Positions 8,652-16,648 of a stretch of 55,579 nucleotides of DNA are shown in pieces. The translations under genes were made by a program, and so were the position numbers. Numbering within the stretch: the stretch's first letter is position 1; each line of letters starts with the position of its first letter. The notes under the pieces were generated by a model, which saw only the letters and a list, made by a program, of their open reading frames with translations, had not been told where the DNA came from and searched no databases. The DNA lies in the NCBI GenBank assembly GCA_002839155.1, contig PGXM01000011.1, positions 1-55,579 of the forward strand, read 5' to 3'. The DNA is from Tenericutes bacterium HGW-Tenericutes-1 (GTDB lineage: Bacteria; Bacillota_I; Bacilli_A; Izemoplasmatales; Hujiaoplasmataceae).

Positions 8652-9042
8652 AAGGTGTTAATGCATCTTTTATGGCTAATAAAATGCATTTAGAGGATAC
8701 GGTCGCTCCAGCGACGGAATCGATTGTGATGCTATCTTCTAAAATAACTGTTTCAATAATAGTTTCTGCGTCATTGCCTTGTCCGTTAAAATGTTTTGTT
8801 ATTTCAATATCGGTAATATCATGATTACTGACAGTAACGATTACTTCAACGCTCACCGGTAACTGTTGGTAGGTTCCATTATATTCACCATCTTCAACCA
8901 TCGATAAATCAATATCATCAATCTCAAGTTCAATCAGTTCTTCGATGCCTTTTGTCATTGATTGAATAAATACAACGCCTCCAATCACTAATAAAAGAAA
9001 AAAGAGAAAAACTCCTATAAGGATGAATTGTCTCTTTTTCAT
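8650..9042 (-). CDS. Membrane-anchored FMN-binding domain protein
   Basis: 130 aa. One N-terminal membrane anchor (~6-27), then an FMN_bind domain (starts DGEYNGTYQ). The C-terminal DSVAGATVSSK matches the motif in which ApbE-type flavinyltransferase attaches FMN covalently to Thr (T114 here). The domain would face outside. It starts 2 nt after the flavodoxin stop with only a weak RBS, so translation is probably coupled. Related proteins shuttle electrons in Rnf/NQR complexes and in flavin-based extracellular electron transfer; which applies here is not clear. Confidence 0.85.
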   Translation of the reverse strand: MKKRQFILIGVFLFFLLLVIGGVVFIQSMTKGIEELIELEIDDIDLSMVEDGEYNGTYQQLPVSVEVIVTVSNHDITDIEITKHFNGQGNDAETIIETVILEDSITIDSVAGATVSSKCILLAIKDALTP

Positions 9043-9043
9043 T

Positions 9044-9502
9044 TTATAGATCCAAATTCGTTAATTTATCAATTGTTTTAATGAGTTGTTCCGCTCTTCT
9101 TTTACTCGACCAATGAACGACACTATAACCATATAAATCTGGATTCGCATAGGCGCAGCCATTCAGAAGTTGTTTCATCGTATGGTTAGCACCTAACCAA
9201 GATACTTTAAAGTATTGAGTAATTAAAACGCCTAATTTTTGCTTTTTTGGCATTTTGGTGGTTTTTAAATAATCAACCATCGGTATTGGCAAAGAAAATC
9301 CTTGAACTGGTGTACCAAGAATTATTACATCATACCCTTCCATCGAAGGGATATCTTTTAATGATTTATTTGTTTTAACATCTACGACTGTAATTTCATT
9401 TAAAAAAACGTCATGTCCATTTTTCTTAAAACGTTCGTTTAAGTCTTGACATGCTTGTTTTGTATGTCCAGTTTCCGAATAAAAAATAATACCAATTTTC
9501 AT
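9044..9502 (-). CDS. Flavodoxin-like protein
   Basis: 152 aa from the ATG at 9502, which has the RBS GGGGG at 9509-9513; an upstream in-frame extension to 9562 has no RBS. The N-terminus KIGIIFYSETGHTKQ is the FMN-phosphate loop of flavodoxins, and the GTPVQGFSLP and TQYFKVSWLGA segments fit the other flavin loops. Cytoplasmic one- or two-electron carrier. First gene of a two-gene operon with the extracellular FMN-binding protein. Confidence 0.85.
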   Translation of the reverse strand: MKIGIIFYSETGHTKQACQDLNERFKKNGHDVFLNEITVVDVKTNKSLKDIPSMEGYDVIILGTPVQGFSLPIPMVDYLKTTKMPKKQKLGVLITQYFKVSWLGANHTMKQLLNGCAYANPDLYGYSVVHWSSKRRAEQLIKTIDKLTNLDL

Positions 9503-9675
9503 AAATATCCCCCTGATAATCGGCCAATTAACGCAATTTACACCGATATTCATCAAAATCAAGTTTATTGTATCATAAAGCAGCAGTAAATGTACATGTA
9601 TTATGAAAAAATACGAACAATTTTGTCGATAAAACTCAATAATAAAATTTTGTTTGACAAAATACTTATATGATG

Positions 9676-9704
9676 TTGAATCTACCTGATTTAAGTGCTA
9701 TACT
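9676..9704 (+). promoter_or_regulatory. Promoter for the Cys-motif gene at 9784
   Basis: TTGAAT (9676-9681), 17-bp spacer, TATACT (9699-9704). It lies downstream of an upstream in-frame ATG at 9670 and therefore supports translation starting at 9784. Confidence 0.45.
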
Positions 9705-9783
9705 TAAAATTGAAGTAGTATGGTTTAAATCAGTGGTCCAAATTTTATCACAACACCTTAGATTAAAAGATGGGAGTTGTATC

Positions 9784-10761
9784 ATGAAAAAAACAGATTT
9801 TGAATCTTATTTTCAAGACAGAAACATTCCTCATGACGATTTCATCCTAACTATTAAAATTTTGGATGAAATAGAAGCGTTTTTATCCGTGGAAATCGAT
9901 GATTTAACAGCTGAATCATTAGACAAAGCCATTGAACTCTTCTATGACTCCAACCGGTCTAACGTTGATTTCTTCGTGGCGATGATGCGCTACATGCGCT
10001 TCATTAAACAACATGATCTCTTTATCCGGTTAACCCAGTATACTGGGGGTCTTGATGTTATTGAATCAATTGTCGCAAGGATGGAAAAACTTAAAGGCCA
10101 TGAGAAAGCCTTAAAAGTTTTAAAAAGAGTGACCTTACCAAGACTGGGAATGAAACCTGAAGATATCATTTTCTTTACTGAAACTTTTATGACCACCCTC
10201 CACCATGAGTTTGGTCCCGAAGATATCAAACTGATTTTAACGGGCAATAACCACCAAATTCCGATTTCATCGTTTGAAGCAGATCGAATTGATTATGAAG
10301 CTTCTAATACATTCGAGGAATTTCTGAAATCGAAACATCAACGCATTCTTGAAACCTTAAATCAACATTTTCTTGAAAACAAAGTTTGGTTTGAACAACT
10401 TATCACCAAAGAAGTCATCGATTATATCGCAAGCGATCAAGAAATGCTTTCAGCGCGCTTAGTAGATGATACCTTATACCTGAAGAAAATCCCTTATAAC
10501 ATTGATGGTTTCTTGAAAGAAAACGATCCCTTACAAAAACGTTATTTATCTTGCCACTGCCCTTTTGCTAGAGAAGCTATACTTAATAAAAAAGCAGATA
10601 TTTCACCCTTGTGGTGTTATTGTAGCGCTGGGTTTGAAAAACATCCTTTTGAAACCGTTTTAAATCAACCTTTAAAAATACGCGTTTTACAATCTGTTTT
10701 AAATGGCGATGACGTCTGCCGGTTTGCGATATCGCTAGATGGCGTTGAATACAAGAAATAA
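9784..10761 (+). CDS. Unknown protein with C-terminal CxCP...CYCSAG motif (DUF6144-like)
   Basis: 325 aa, starting at MKKTDFESYF, 7 nt after GGGAG. The N-terminal two thirds is helical without a recognised domain. The C-terminus contains SCHCPFARE, then WCYCSAGFEKHPFE and a GDDVCRFAISL strand. This layout is seen in DUF6144 and L-2-amino-thiazoline-4-carboxylate hydrolase-like/V4R-like families, where paired cysteines may bind metal or a cluster. The name is tentative. Single gene between a promoter at 9676 and a terminator at 10780. Confidence 0.65.
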   Translation: MKKTDFESYFQDRNIPHDDFILTIKILDEIEAFLSVEIDDLTAESLDKAIELFYDSNRSNVDFFVAMMRYMRFIKQHDLFIRLTQYTGGLDVIESIVARMEKLKGHEKALKVLKRVTLPRLGMKPEDIIFFTETFMTTLHHEFGPEDIKLILTGNNHQIPISSFEADRIDYEASNTFEEFLKSKHQRILETLNQHFLENKVWFEQLITKEVIDYIASDQEMLSARLVDDTLYLKKIPYNIDGFLKENDPLQKRYLSCHCPFAREAILNKKADISPLWCYCSAGFEKHPFETVLNQPLKIRVLQSVLNGDDVCRFAISLDGVEYKK

Positions 10762-10773
10762 TCTCTTTAAAAT

Positions 10774-10818
10774 GAAAAATTCTCATTCAACCACTTGTGT
10801 TGTTTGAGAACTTTTTTT
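10774..10818. terminator. Bidirectional terminator between convergent genes
   Basis: TTCTCA at 10780-10785 pairs with TGAGAA at 10805-10810, extended inward by CAAC/GTTG across a 2-bp mismatch. T-tracts lie on both strands. Confidence 0.75.
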
Positions 10819-12214
10819 ATAACCATGCGCTTTTCAATGCTTGAACGGCTTCTTTAATTGTTTCTAGCTTCATATTAGTATAGCCTAAAATAATGACAGA
10901 ATCCATTTTCGGTAAGGTTCCGACAAAATATTCACTTAATCCATAAACACGAATTTGATGTTCCTTAGCTTTTAAGACAAGTTCTTCTTCACTCATATTG
11001 AGACTGGGTTGAATAATTAAATGTAATCCGGATTCATAATTAAAGATTTGTTGTTTCATCACAATGCCAGAGTTCACTAGTTCTAACATTAAAGTATCTC
11101 TGCGTTTACGGTAGTTTGAACGCATTCGGTTTAAATGACTTTCAAAATACCCTTCTCTTAAAAACTTCGTTAATATCATCTGTTCAAAATTTGGGACCGT
11201 GCAAGAACCATAGACTTGCCTATCGACATATTGTTTTAGTAAATGAGGAGGTAACACAAAATACCCAATACGAAGAGAAGGTGCGATACTTTTAGAAAAA
11301 GTATTGATATATATTACTTTTTCATGATGATCTAGACTTTGTAATGCAGGTATCGGTTGATTTCCAGAAGCAAATTCTGAATCGTAGTCATCTTCAATGA
11401 TATACCTGTCTTCGGTTTCGTTTGCCCACTGTAAGAGCTCAAGTCTTCGTTTAATCGGCATGACAATTCCCGAAGGAAATTGATGTGAGGGCGTCACGTG
11501 AACAATAGATGCCTCTGTTTTTTCAAGCTTAGAAACGGATAATCCTGAGGGATCCAAAGTTACATTGATATAAGAACATCCATTTACTTTGAGCAATTGT
11601 TTGATTTTTAAGTATCCAGGATTTTCCGTTGCATAAACGCGTAAACGACCTAAAAACTGAATGACTTGTTGATAGATCATTTCTGAACCCGAACTGATGA
11701 TAATTTGTTCGGGTTGTGCAGAAATTCCTCGATATCGGTATAAATAAACAGCAATCTCTTTTCTTAGGGCTTTAAATCCTTGAGGATGTAAAGCATTGAG
11801 TAATTCATGGGGGTTATTAGATAAGACTGAACGTGATAATTTTGACCATACAGAATAAGGAAACATATCGGTATCAACGCTATTAGTTCTAAAATCATAT
11901 TGATAAGGGGTAATAACGATATTTTCAATGATATCTGTTTTAATACTATCTGTTTTTAATATTTTAGGAAACGGCACATTCTCGACATAATATCCGCTTT
12001 TTGGAATACTTTTTAAATACCCTTCTGAAACCAGTAATGAATACGCTGTTTCAACGGTGACTGGACTGATTTTTAAATGAGTAGCTAACATTCTTTTTGA
12101 GGGTAATTTATCTTTATTTTTTAAGGACCCTGATTCTATTTCGCTTTTAATGTGTCGATATAATTGTTCATATAAAGGCTGATTAGAATTCCTTTCAAAA
12201 AAAAGCGTGATCAT
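10817..12214 (-). CDS. pdxR: PdxR, MocR-type (GntR/aminotransferase) regulator of PLP synthesis
   Basis: 465 aa. N-terminal GntR winged helix (~11-78; KLPSKRMLATHLKISPVTVE) joined to an aminotransferase-fold domain. PLP-site features: TPSHQFPSG, EDDYDSEF (274-281) and the Schiff-base lysine K308 in NTFSKS. Divergent from pdxST across a 116-bp gap with palindromes, the usual arrangement for PdxR, which activates pdxST when PLP is low and represses itself. ATG at 12214 preceded by GAGGT. Identity is from family plus context. Confidence 0.93.
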   Translation of the reverse strand: MITLFFERNSNQPLYEQLYRHIKSEIESGSLKNKDKLPSKRMLATHLKISPVTVETAYSLLVSEGYLKSIPKSGYYVENVPFPKILKTDSIKTDIIENIVITPYQYDFRTNSVDTDMFPYSVWSKLSRSVLSNNPHELLNALHPQGFKALRKEIAVYLYRYRGISAQPEQIIISSGSEMIYQQVIQFLGRLRVYATENPGYLKIKQLLKVNGCSYINVTLDPSGLSVSKLEKTEASIVHVTPSHQFPSGIVMPIKRRLELLQWANETEDRYIIEDDYDSEFASGNQPIPALQSLDHHEKVIYINTFSKSIAPSLRIGYFVLPPHLLKQYVDRQVYGSCTVPNFEQMILTKFLREGYFESHLNRMRSNYRKRRDTLMLELVNSGIVMKQQIFNYESGLHLIIQPSLNMSEEELVLKAKEHQIRVYGLSEYFVGTLPKMDSVIILGYTNMKLETIKEAVQALKSAWL

Positions 12215-12225
12215 AAATACCTCAT

Positions 12226-12287
12226 ATCTGGCATTATCAAATTATACATAACTGAGTATGTATTTAATACCAGATTACAGTTATAAT
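12226..12287. promoter_or_regulatory. PdxR operator region with divergent promoters
   Basis: Two nested inverted repeats lie between pdxR and pdxS: ATCTGG (12226-12231) with CCAGAT (12270-12275), and ATACATA (12244-12250) with TATGTAT (12257-12263). TATAAT on the plus strand (12282-12287) is the likely pdxS -10, with no good -35, which fits activator dependence. TATAAT on the minus strand (12241-12246) is the likely pdxR -10 and lies inside the palindrome, which fits autorepression. Confidence 0.65.
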
Positions 12288-12330
12288 AATAAGCGTAAAC
12301 ATTCGATTTGTCAATATAGGAGGCACTCTT

Positions 12331-13206
12331 ATGAACAAAGAACGTTATGAACTCAATAAGGATTTAGCTAAAATGCTTAAAGGTGGCGTCATCATGGACG
12401 TTACAACACCAGAGCAAGCAAAAATCGCTGAAGCGGCTGGTGCTTGTGCTGTTATGGCGTTAGAAAGAATCCCCGCTGACATTCGTGCTGCTGGGGGCGT
12501 TTCAAGAATGAGTGACCCATCAATGATAAAAGCGATTCAAGCGGCTGTTTCAATTCCTGTGATGGCGAAAGTTAGAATTGGTCATTTCGTAGAAGCCCAG
12601 ATTTTAGAGGCGATTGAAATCGATTATATCGATGAATCTGAAGTTTTATCTCCTGCTGATGATATTCATCATATCGATAAAACCGTCTTTAATGTTCCTT
12701 TTGTTTGTGGAGCGAAAGATTTAGGTGAAGCGTTAAGACGCATCAATGAAGGCGCAGCGATGATAAGAACCAAAGGCGAACCTGGAACGGGAGATATCAT
12801 TCAAGCCGTTAGACATATGCGTATGATTCAATCCGAAATTCGTAAAATTACTTCTTTAAGAGAAGATGAACTTTATGAAGCAGCTAAAACATTACAAGTT
12901 CCTTTTGATTTAATCAAATATGTCCATCATAATGGAAAATTACCGGTTGTCAATTTCGCAGCCGGTGGTATCGCAACCCCTGCAGACGCCGCTTTAATGA
13001 TGCAACTGGGTGCCGAAGGCGTTTTTGTCGGTTCTGGTATTTTCAAATCTGGTAATCCGGCTCAAAGAGCTGAAGCGATTGTGAAAGCTGTCGCAAATTA
13101 CAATGACCCAAAAATATTAGCCAGTCTCTCAGAAGGATTAGGCGAAGCTATGGTGGGCATTAACGAGCAAGAGATTCAATTATTAATGGCTGAACGAGGA
13201 AAATAA
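12331..13206 (+). CDS. pdxS: Pyridoxal 5'-phosphate synthase, PdxS (lyase) subunit
   Basis: 291 aa, normal length. Builds PLP from ribose 5-phosphate, glyceraldehyde 3-phosphate and ammonia in the cytoplasm. A TIM-barrel protein with the characteristic [20 protein letters not shown] stretch, D23, the first Schiff-base lysine K80 (VMAKVRIGH) and the second K148 ([11 protein letters not shown]). RBS AGGAGG ahead of the ATG. The next gene, pdxT, starts 1 nt after the stop. Confidence 0.98.
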   Translation: MNKERYELNKDLAKMLKGGVIMDVTTPEQAKIAEAAGACAVMALERIPADIRAAGGVSRMSDPSMIKAIQAAVSIPVMAKVRIGHFVEAQILEAIEIDYIDESEVLSPADDIHHIDKTVFNVPFVCGAKDLGEALRRINEGAAMIRTKGEPGTGDIIQAVRHMRMIQSEIRKITSLREDELYEAAKTLQVPFDLIKYVHHNGKLPVVNFAAGGIATPADAALMMQLGAEGVFVGSGIFKSGNPAQRAEAIVKAVANYNDPKILASLSEGLGEAMVGINEQEIQLLMAERGK

Positions 13207-13207
13207 C

Positions 13208-13798
13208 ATGCGAATTGGCGTCTTGGCTGTGCAAGGAGCGTTTATTGAACATCGTCAGATGTTAGATAAATTAAAAATTGATAACTTTGAAATCCGTCAA
13301 TTATCTGATTTATCGGGTCAAATTGATGGCATCATCCTTCCTGGTGGTGAATCCACGGTGATGGGACGATTACTAAAAGATTTAAATCTATATGAACCTA
13401 TCTATCAATTAATCAAAAATCACTTACCGGTTTATGGAACATGTGCTGGCGCTATTTTACTTGCTAAAACGATTATCAATGATTCACACACTTGGTTTCA
13501 AACCATGAATATCACCGTTAGACGGAACGCCTACGGAAGGCAATTGGGGAGTTTTAAGATCGTAGCTCCGTTTAAAGACCATGGCAATGTGCCCATGGTC
13601 TTTATCCGGGCCCCTCGTATTGAAAACTTAGGACGTTCTGTAATAATATTATCATCCCATGATGGCTACGCAACCGCAGCCAGAGAAGCAAACATGTTAG
13701 TGACTTCTTTTCATCCGGAAGTGACCGACGATTTAACGATTCATCAATACTTCGTTGACATGTGCAAAGAAAATATGAAAAAAGAGAAGCTCAACTAA
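13208..13798 (+). CDS. pdxT: Pyridoxal 5'-phosphate synthase, PdxT (glutaminase) subunit
   Basis: 196 aa. Class I glutamine amidotransferase that supplies ammonia to PdxS. Visible are VLAVQGAFIEH, LPGGEST (44-50), nucleophile C79 in GTCAGAILL, and H169/E171 in SFHPEV. Its stop codon lies inside the terminator hairpin shared with the convergent gene. Confidence 0.97.
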   Translation: MRIGVLAVQGAFIEHRQMLDKLKIDNFEIRQLSDLSGQIDGIILPGGESTVMGRLLKDLNLYEPIYQLIKNHLPVYGTCAGAILLAKTIINDSHTWFQTMNITVRRNAYGRQLGSFKIVAPFKDHGNVPMVFIRAPRIENLGRSVIILSSHDGYATAAREANMLVTSFHPEVTDDLTIHQYFVDMCKENMKKEKLN

Positions 13799-13810
13799 GC
13801 TTCTCTTTTT
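13781..13810. terminator. Bidirectional terminator containing two stop codons
   Basis: 11-bp stem AAAGAGAAGCT / AGCTTCTCTTT with loop CAACTA, then TTTTT. The TAA of pdxT (13796-13798) and the TAG of the minus-strand gene (13795-13797) both fall at the loop. Confidence 0.85.
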
Positions 13811-14130
13811 ATGTCTTTTTTGTTAAAGATTAAAATCAATATCACTAGAGGAATAATTACAAGTAGGGATGGAAAGAACAAAATACCGGCAATGATTTTT
13901 AAAATGGATCCCAATGTAATTGCGCCAGACTTATGAAAACATAACCCTAACCAAGATATCACTAATCCCAAACCATAAACGACTCCATGAATTGTTATAA
14001 GCGCTAAATAAATCGCTGCAAAAACAGGAAATCCATCCAAAACGGTCGTTTCACTTGTGTAATAGATTAGACCTATAATTAAATAAAGTGTAGAAATAAC
14101 CAATAACCCCAATAGCCATTTTCGTGACAT
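13795..14130 (-). CDS. Small four-helix membrane protein, unknown
   Basis: 111 aa from the ATG at 14130, spaced 5 nt from AGAGGTGA (14136-14143); an in-frame GTG at 14139 lies within that RBS. Hydrophobic throughout, with about 4 helices and a basic tail (NKKDIKREA). No recognisable family. The end of the coding sequence runs into the pdxT terminator. Confidence 0.65.
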   Translation of the reverse strand: MSRKWLLGLLVISTLYLIIGLIYYTSETTVLDGFPVFAAIYLALITIHGVVYGLGLVISWLGLCFHKSGAITLGSILKIIAGILFFPSLLVIIPLVILILIFNKKDIKREA

Positions 14131-14164
14131 AAATATCACCTCTATTTTTGATTATACCATTTCT

Positions 14165-14194
14165 TAAAAAAAATAAAATGCAGTTAAGCACTTT
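14165..14194 (-). terminator. Terminator of the mrp operon
   Basis: Minus strand AAAGTGC, loop TTAACT, GCATTTT (one G-U pair), then a long T-run. It begins in the mrp stop codon. Confidence 0.75.
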
Positions 14195-15029
14195 ATTCTT
14201 CAAATATCAAATTGATTTTTTCGATAATCGGATCGAGCTCTTTCACTTCAAGTAACTCAACTTTTCCACTATCCGCAGCAATCGCATACTCTCTTAAGAT
14301 GGGAAGTTTGGCTATCGCTTCGATATGATAGGTATGAGAAAGTTCTTCTAGTTTCGATAATCCGAATGGATGATGCGGCTTTTGACAAGCAGGGCATATG
14401 TAATAAGACATGTTTTCAACGACACCTAAAATCGGTATTGATAATCTATTTGCCATTTTAACGGATTTTTCAACAATCATCGACACTAATTCTTGAGGTG
14501 ACGTTACAATAATAATGCCATCAACTGGCAATGACTGAAAGACTGTTAAAGATACGTCCGCTGTTCCAGGTGGCATATCGATTAATAAGTAATCAATATC
14601 TTTCCATACAACTTCTGTAAAAAACTGGGAGACTGCACTTGATAACAGGGGACCACGCCAAACAACGGGATCCGTTTCGTTTGGAATTAATAAATTAATC
14701 GACATCACATCGATGCCTTTCATTGATTTTAGCGGCAAAATGCCAAAATCACAATCTTTTGCTTTTCCGTGGATACCAAACATTTTTGGCATCGACGGAC
14801 CTGTAATGTCTGCATCAATGACCCCAACGTGGAATCCTTGATTTGATAAGTGACTGGCAAGTAAGGCAGTCACAAAACTCTTACCAACGCCACCTTTTCC
14901 ACTCACAACCCCAATGACTTTCTTGATATGACTCACTTCATTGGGTTTTAATTTTTCTATCTTTGGTTGAACTCTTTCTTCACATTCTTCAGCACATTGA
15001 TCACAGTCATGATTGCAATTGTTTTCCAT
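14193..15029 (-). CDS. mrp: Mrp/NBP35-type P-loop ATPase, Fe-S cluster carrier
   Basis: 278 aa. Walker A SGKGGVGKS at 43-51, DMPPGTAD at 151-158, and the Mrp CxxC at C212/C215 (YICPACQ), where a bridging 4Fe-4S cluster is expected. An N-terminal extension carries four cysteines (C5, C9, C12, C16; CX3CX2CX3C), as in NBP35-like and many anaerobe Mrp proteins. Known members load or transfer clusters. Last gene of the operon DUF5320-DUF134-MBL-mrp, which shares its promoter architecture with the NifX/MinD-Fd operon at 18598-22414. Confidence 0.93.
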   Translation of the reverse strand: MENNCNHDCDQCAEECEERVQPKIEKLKPNEVSHIKKVIGVVSGKGGVGKSFVTALLASHLSNQGFHVGVIDADITGPSMPKMFGIHGKAKDCDFGILPLKSMKGIDVMSINLLIPNETDPVVWRGPLLSSAVSQFFTEVVWKDIDYLLIDMPPGTADVSLTVFQSLPVDGIIIVTSPQELVSMIVEKSVKMANRLSIPILGVVENMSYYICPACQKPHHPFGLSKLEELSHTYHIEAIAKLPILREYAIAADSGKVELLEVKELDPIIEKINLIFEE

Positions 15030-15038
15030 AATACTCCT

Positions 15039-15860
15039 TTATAGTAGCAACACATTTCCAGTTGCGAAATAAGATAATTGATCTTTCATAATCGGCTTCA
15101 TCATTTGATAGGCTTCATAACCTGTACAATGACATGTATAAAACATCGAACCGGTTTTTAATAAATTATTGGCTAATTGATCAATCTCTGATGGACTTAC
15201 TTTTAAGCCAGTTGTGCTCGCTAAATGAAATCCACCAATGACGATTTGAGGGTAATGATTGAGGATTTTTTTCGCTGCTTCTAATATCGTTAAAATACCG
15301 CCATGGGCGCATCCTGAAAACAAAACGTCAAAATCATCCACATGAACTAGCAAATGCTGTTCATGGTCAAAATCGTCGTTTTTTAGCCCATTATTGGTCA
15401 TCTTAAACAAATTTTTATTTGATTTCATGAGGTTTGGATGTTCTGTGGTTGTTGGAAACAACAGTAATTCATTATCTATCTCGGTTATCTCGTCAATTAA
15501 TTTAAAACGATGGTAACTTGATAATTTATTATCGATACTGATATCTTTTTGAACACCAGATGCTTGTAAAGAATAATGATGATCAAACGCATGACTTCTT
15601 AGGTAAACTGGCGCAATTTCATTGACTTGTAAAAAATAGCCCAAGCCACCGCCATGATCATTATGACCATGTGATAAAATAACGGTGTCAATCTCCGCTA
15701 GATTAACGCCTGCTTCTAAAGCGTTATTAATAATGCTTTCTCCAGGACCTAAATCAAAAAGAAGTCTGTGATTGGCGGTTTCGACATAAAGAGAAAGGCC
15801 GTGAGCACACTGCCAATTAGAAGAAATTCCTCGATTTTCAACCAATGACTTCACGACCAT
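15039..15860 (-). CDS. Metallo-beta-lactamase-fold hydrolase (COG1237-like)
   Basis: 273 aa. The metal motif SHGHNDHGGG (HxHxDH) and a downstream GCAHGGILT histidine indicate a binuclear metal site. The overall sequence order matches COG1237 proteins, annotated in archaea as a dihydropterin-ribofuranosylaminobenzene 5'-phosphate synthase; that reaction is unlikely to be proven here. Starts 3 nt after the DUF134 stop, with mrp 9 nt beyond. MBL proteins of this type often sit beside Mrp and NifX-type genes in anaerobes. Confidence 0.85.
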   Translation of the reverse strand: MVVKSLVENRGISSNWQCAHGLSLYVETANHRLLFDLGPGESIINNALEAGVNLAEIDTVILSHGHNDHGGGLGYFLQVNEIAPVYLRSHAFDHHYSLQASGVQKDISIDNKLSSYHRFKLIDEITEIDNELLLFPTTTEHPNLMKSNKNLFKMTNNGLKNDDFDHEQHLLVHVDDFDVLFSGCAHGGILTILEAAKKILNHYPQIVIGGFHLASTTGLKVSPSEIDQLANNLLKTGSMFYTCHCTGYEAYQMMKPIMKDQLSYFATGNVLLL

Positions 15861-15863
15861 ATT

Positions 15864-16226
15864 TTATTCTCCGATCTTTTTAATCATTTGTCCGCGACCA
15901 TATCGGTTACAACCACGACCACAAGGACGAGTATGATCTTCACATAGTTTAAAACTACCGCCTTCAATTCTCATGGTTTTCCCATTAACAATGGCATCAG
16001 CGATAATTTTGCGTGCTTCATCATAAATACCTTGGACAGTGGTTCTAGCAACATTCATTTGTTCTGCGCATTCCTCTTGTGTTAAATTTTCTAAATCAAT
16101 TAATCGAATGGTCTCATATTGATCAACGGTTAAAACAACCGAATCATTGATCAGTTGATTAGAAGGGCCAAATTCAATTGTTTCAGGCAAGCAACACACA
16201 GTGCGCCATTTTCTCGGTCTCGGCAT
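15864..16226 (-). CDS. DUF134 family HTH protein, candidate regulator of the Mrp/NifX regulon
   Basis: 120 aa from the ATG at 16226 (RBS AAGGAGC, 16233-16239); a TTG further upstream lacks an RBS. N-terminal MPRPRKWR with C11-C12, then a sigma-70 region 4-like HTH (~47-75; [20 protein letters not shown]) and a cysteine-rich tail (C95, C102, C106; [14 protein letters not shown]). DUF134 (COG1342) proteins are presumed DNA-binding and occur beside DUF5320 and NifX-type genes. The cysteines suggest cluster or metal sensing (inference). It is the only DNA-binding protein in either palindrome-controlled operon. Confidence 0.88.
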   Translation of the reverse strand: MPRPRKWRTVCCLPETIEFGPSNQLINDSVVLTVDQYETIRLIDLENLTQEECAEQMNVARTTVQGIYDEARKIIADAIVNGKTMRIEGGSFKLCEDHTRPCGRGCNRYGRGQMIKKIGE

Positions 16227-16246
16227 ATTAAAGCTCCTTGTCAAAC

Positions 16247-16504
16247 TTATTTGTTATCTTTTTCTTTTAAAGCGCTGTTAATGTATTCTAATTCTTTTTC
16301 TAAAACAGCTTTACGTGAGGCAAGCCAATTGTCACCTGTGCCAGGTTGTAATAGTCCCATGAAGGACTCTTGTCCTCTTCCTCTGCCGCATAAACGACGA
16401 TTTCCATACGGTTGTCTTGTTACATCAGATGAATAACAAGGACCCATTCTTCTTCCAGTCCCTGAACCTTGTCCCATTGGACCTGTTTGATCATATCTAG
16501 GCAT
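16247..16504 (-). CDS. DUF5320 family small Gly/Arg-rich protein
   Basis: 85 aa starting [19 protein letters not shown], the typical DUF5320 opening, with Gly/Arg-rich residues to ~45 and a short C-terminal helix ([16 protein letters not shown]). An ATG at 16510 directly abuts the RBS, while the ATG at 16504 has a proper 7-nt spacer. The family is found almost always next to DUF134, NifX-type and MinD-Fd genes in anaerobes; function unknown. First gene of its operon, 23 bp downstream of the second palindrome. Confidence 0.85.
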   Translation of the reverse strand: MPRYDQTGPMGQGSGTGRRMGPCYSSDVTRQPYGNRRLCGRGRGQESFMGLLQPGTGDNWLASRKAVLEKELEYINSALKEKDNK

Positions 16505-16526
16505 GTTCATCCCTCCTTTTTATTTC

Positions 16527-16573
16527 TGACATATGTCACAATTAAATTATACATCATAAATGACATATGTCAA
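16527..16573 (-). promoter_or_regulatory. Promoter with two TGACATATGTCA operators, mrp operon
   Basis: Minus strand: perfect -35 TTGACA (16573-16568), 16-bp spacer, -10 TATAAT (16551-16546). A perfect 12-bp palindrome TGACATATGTCA covers the -35 (16561-16572) and a second perfect copy (16527-16538) covers the expected start of transcription. Centres are 34 bp apart. The layout fits a repressor binding both sites. Confidence 0.8.
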
Positions 16574-16648
16574 TAACTATTGAGGGGAATATATGTAAAA
16601 CAACGATATAGTATTATTTTATCACTTTTTTTGATAAGCATGTATCAA

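Noticed and set aside
16155-16436. Plus-strand open frame of 93 codons
   Set aside because: Antisense to the DUF134 and DUF5320 genes, without similarity; explained by their codon composition.
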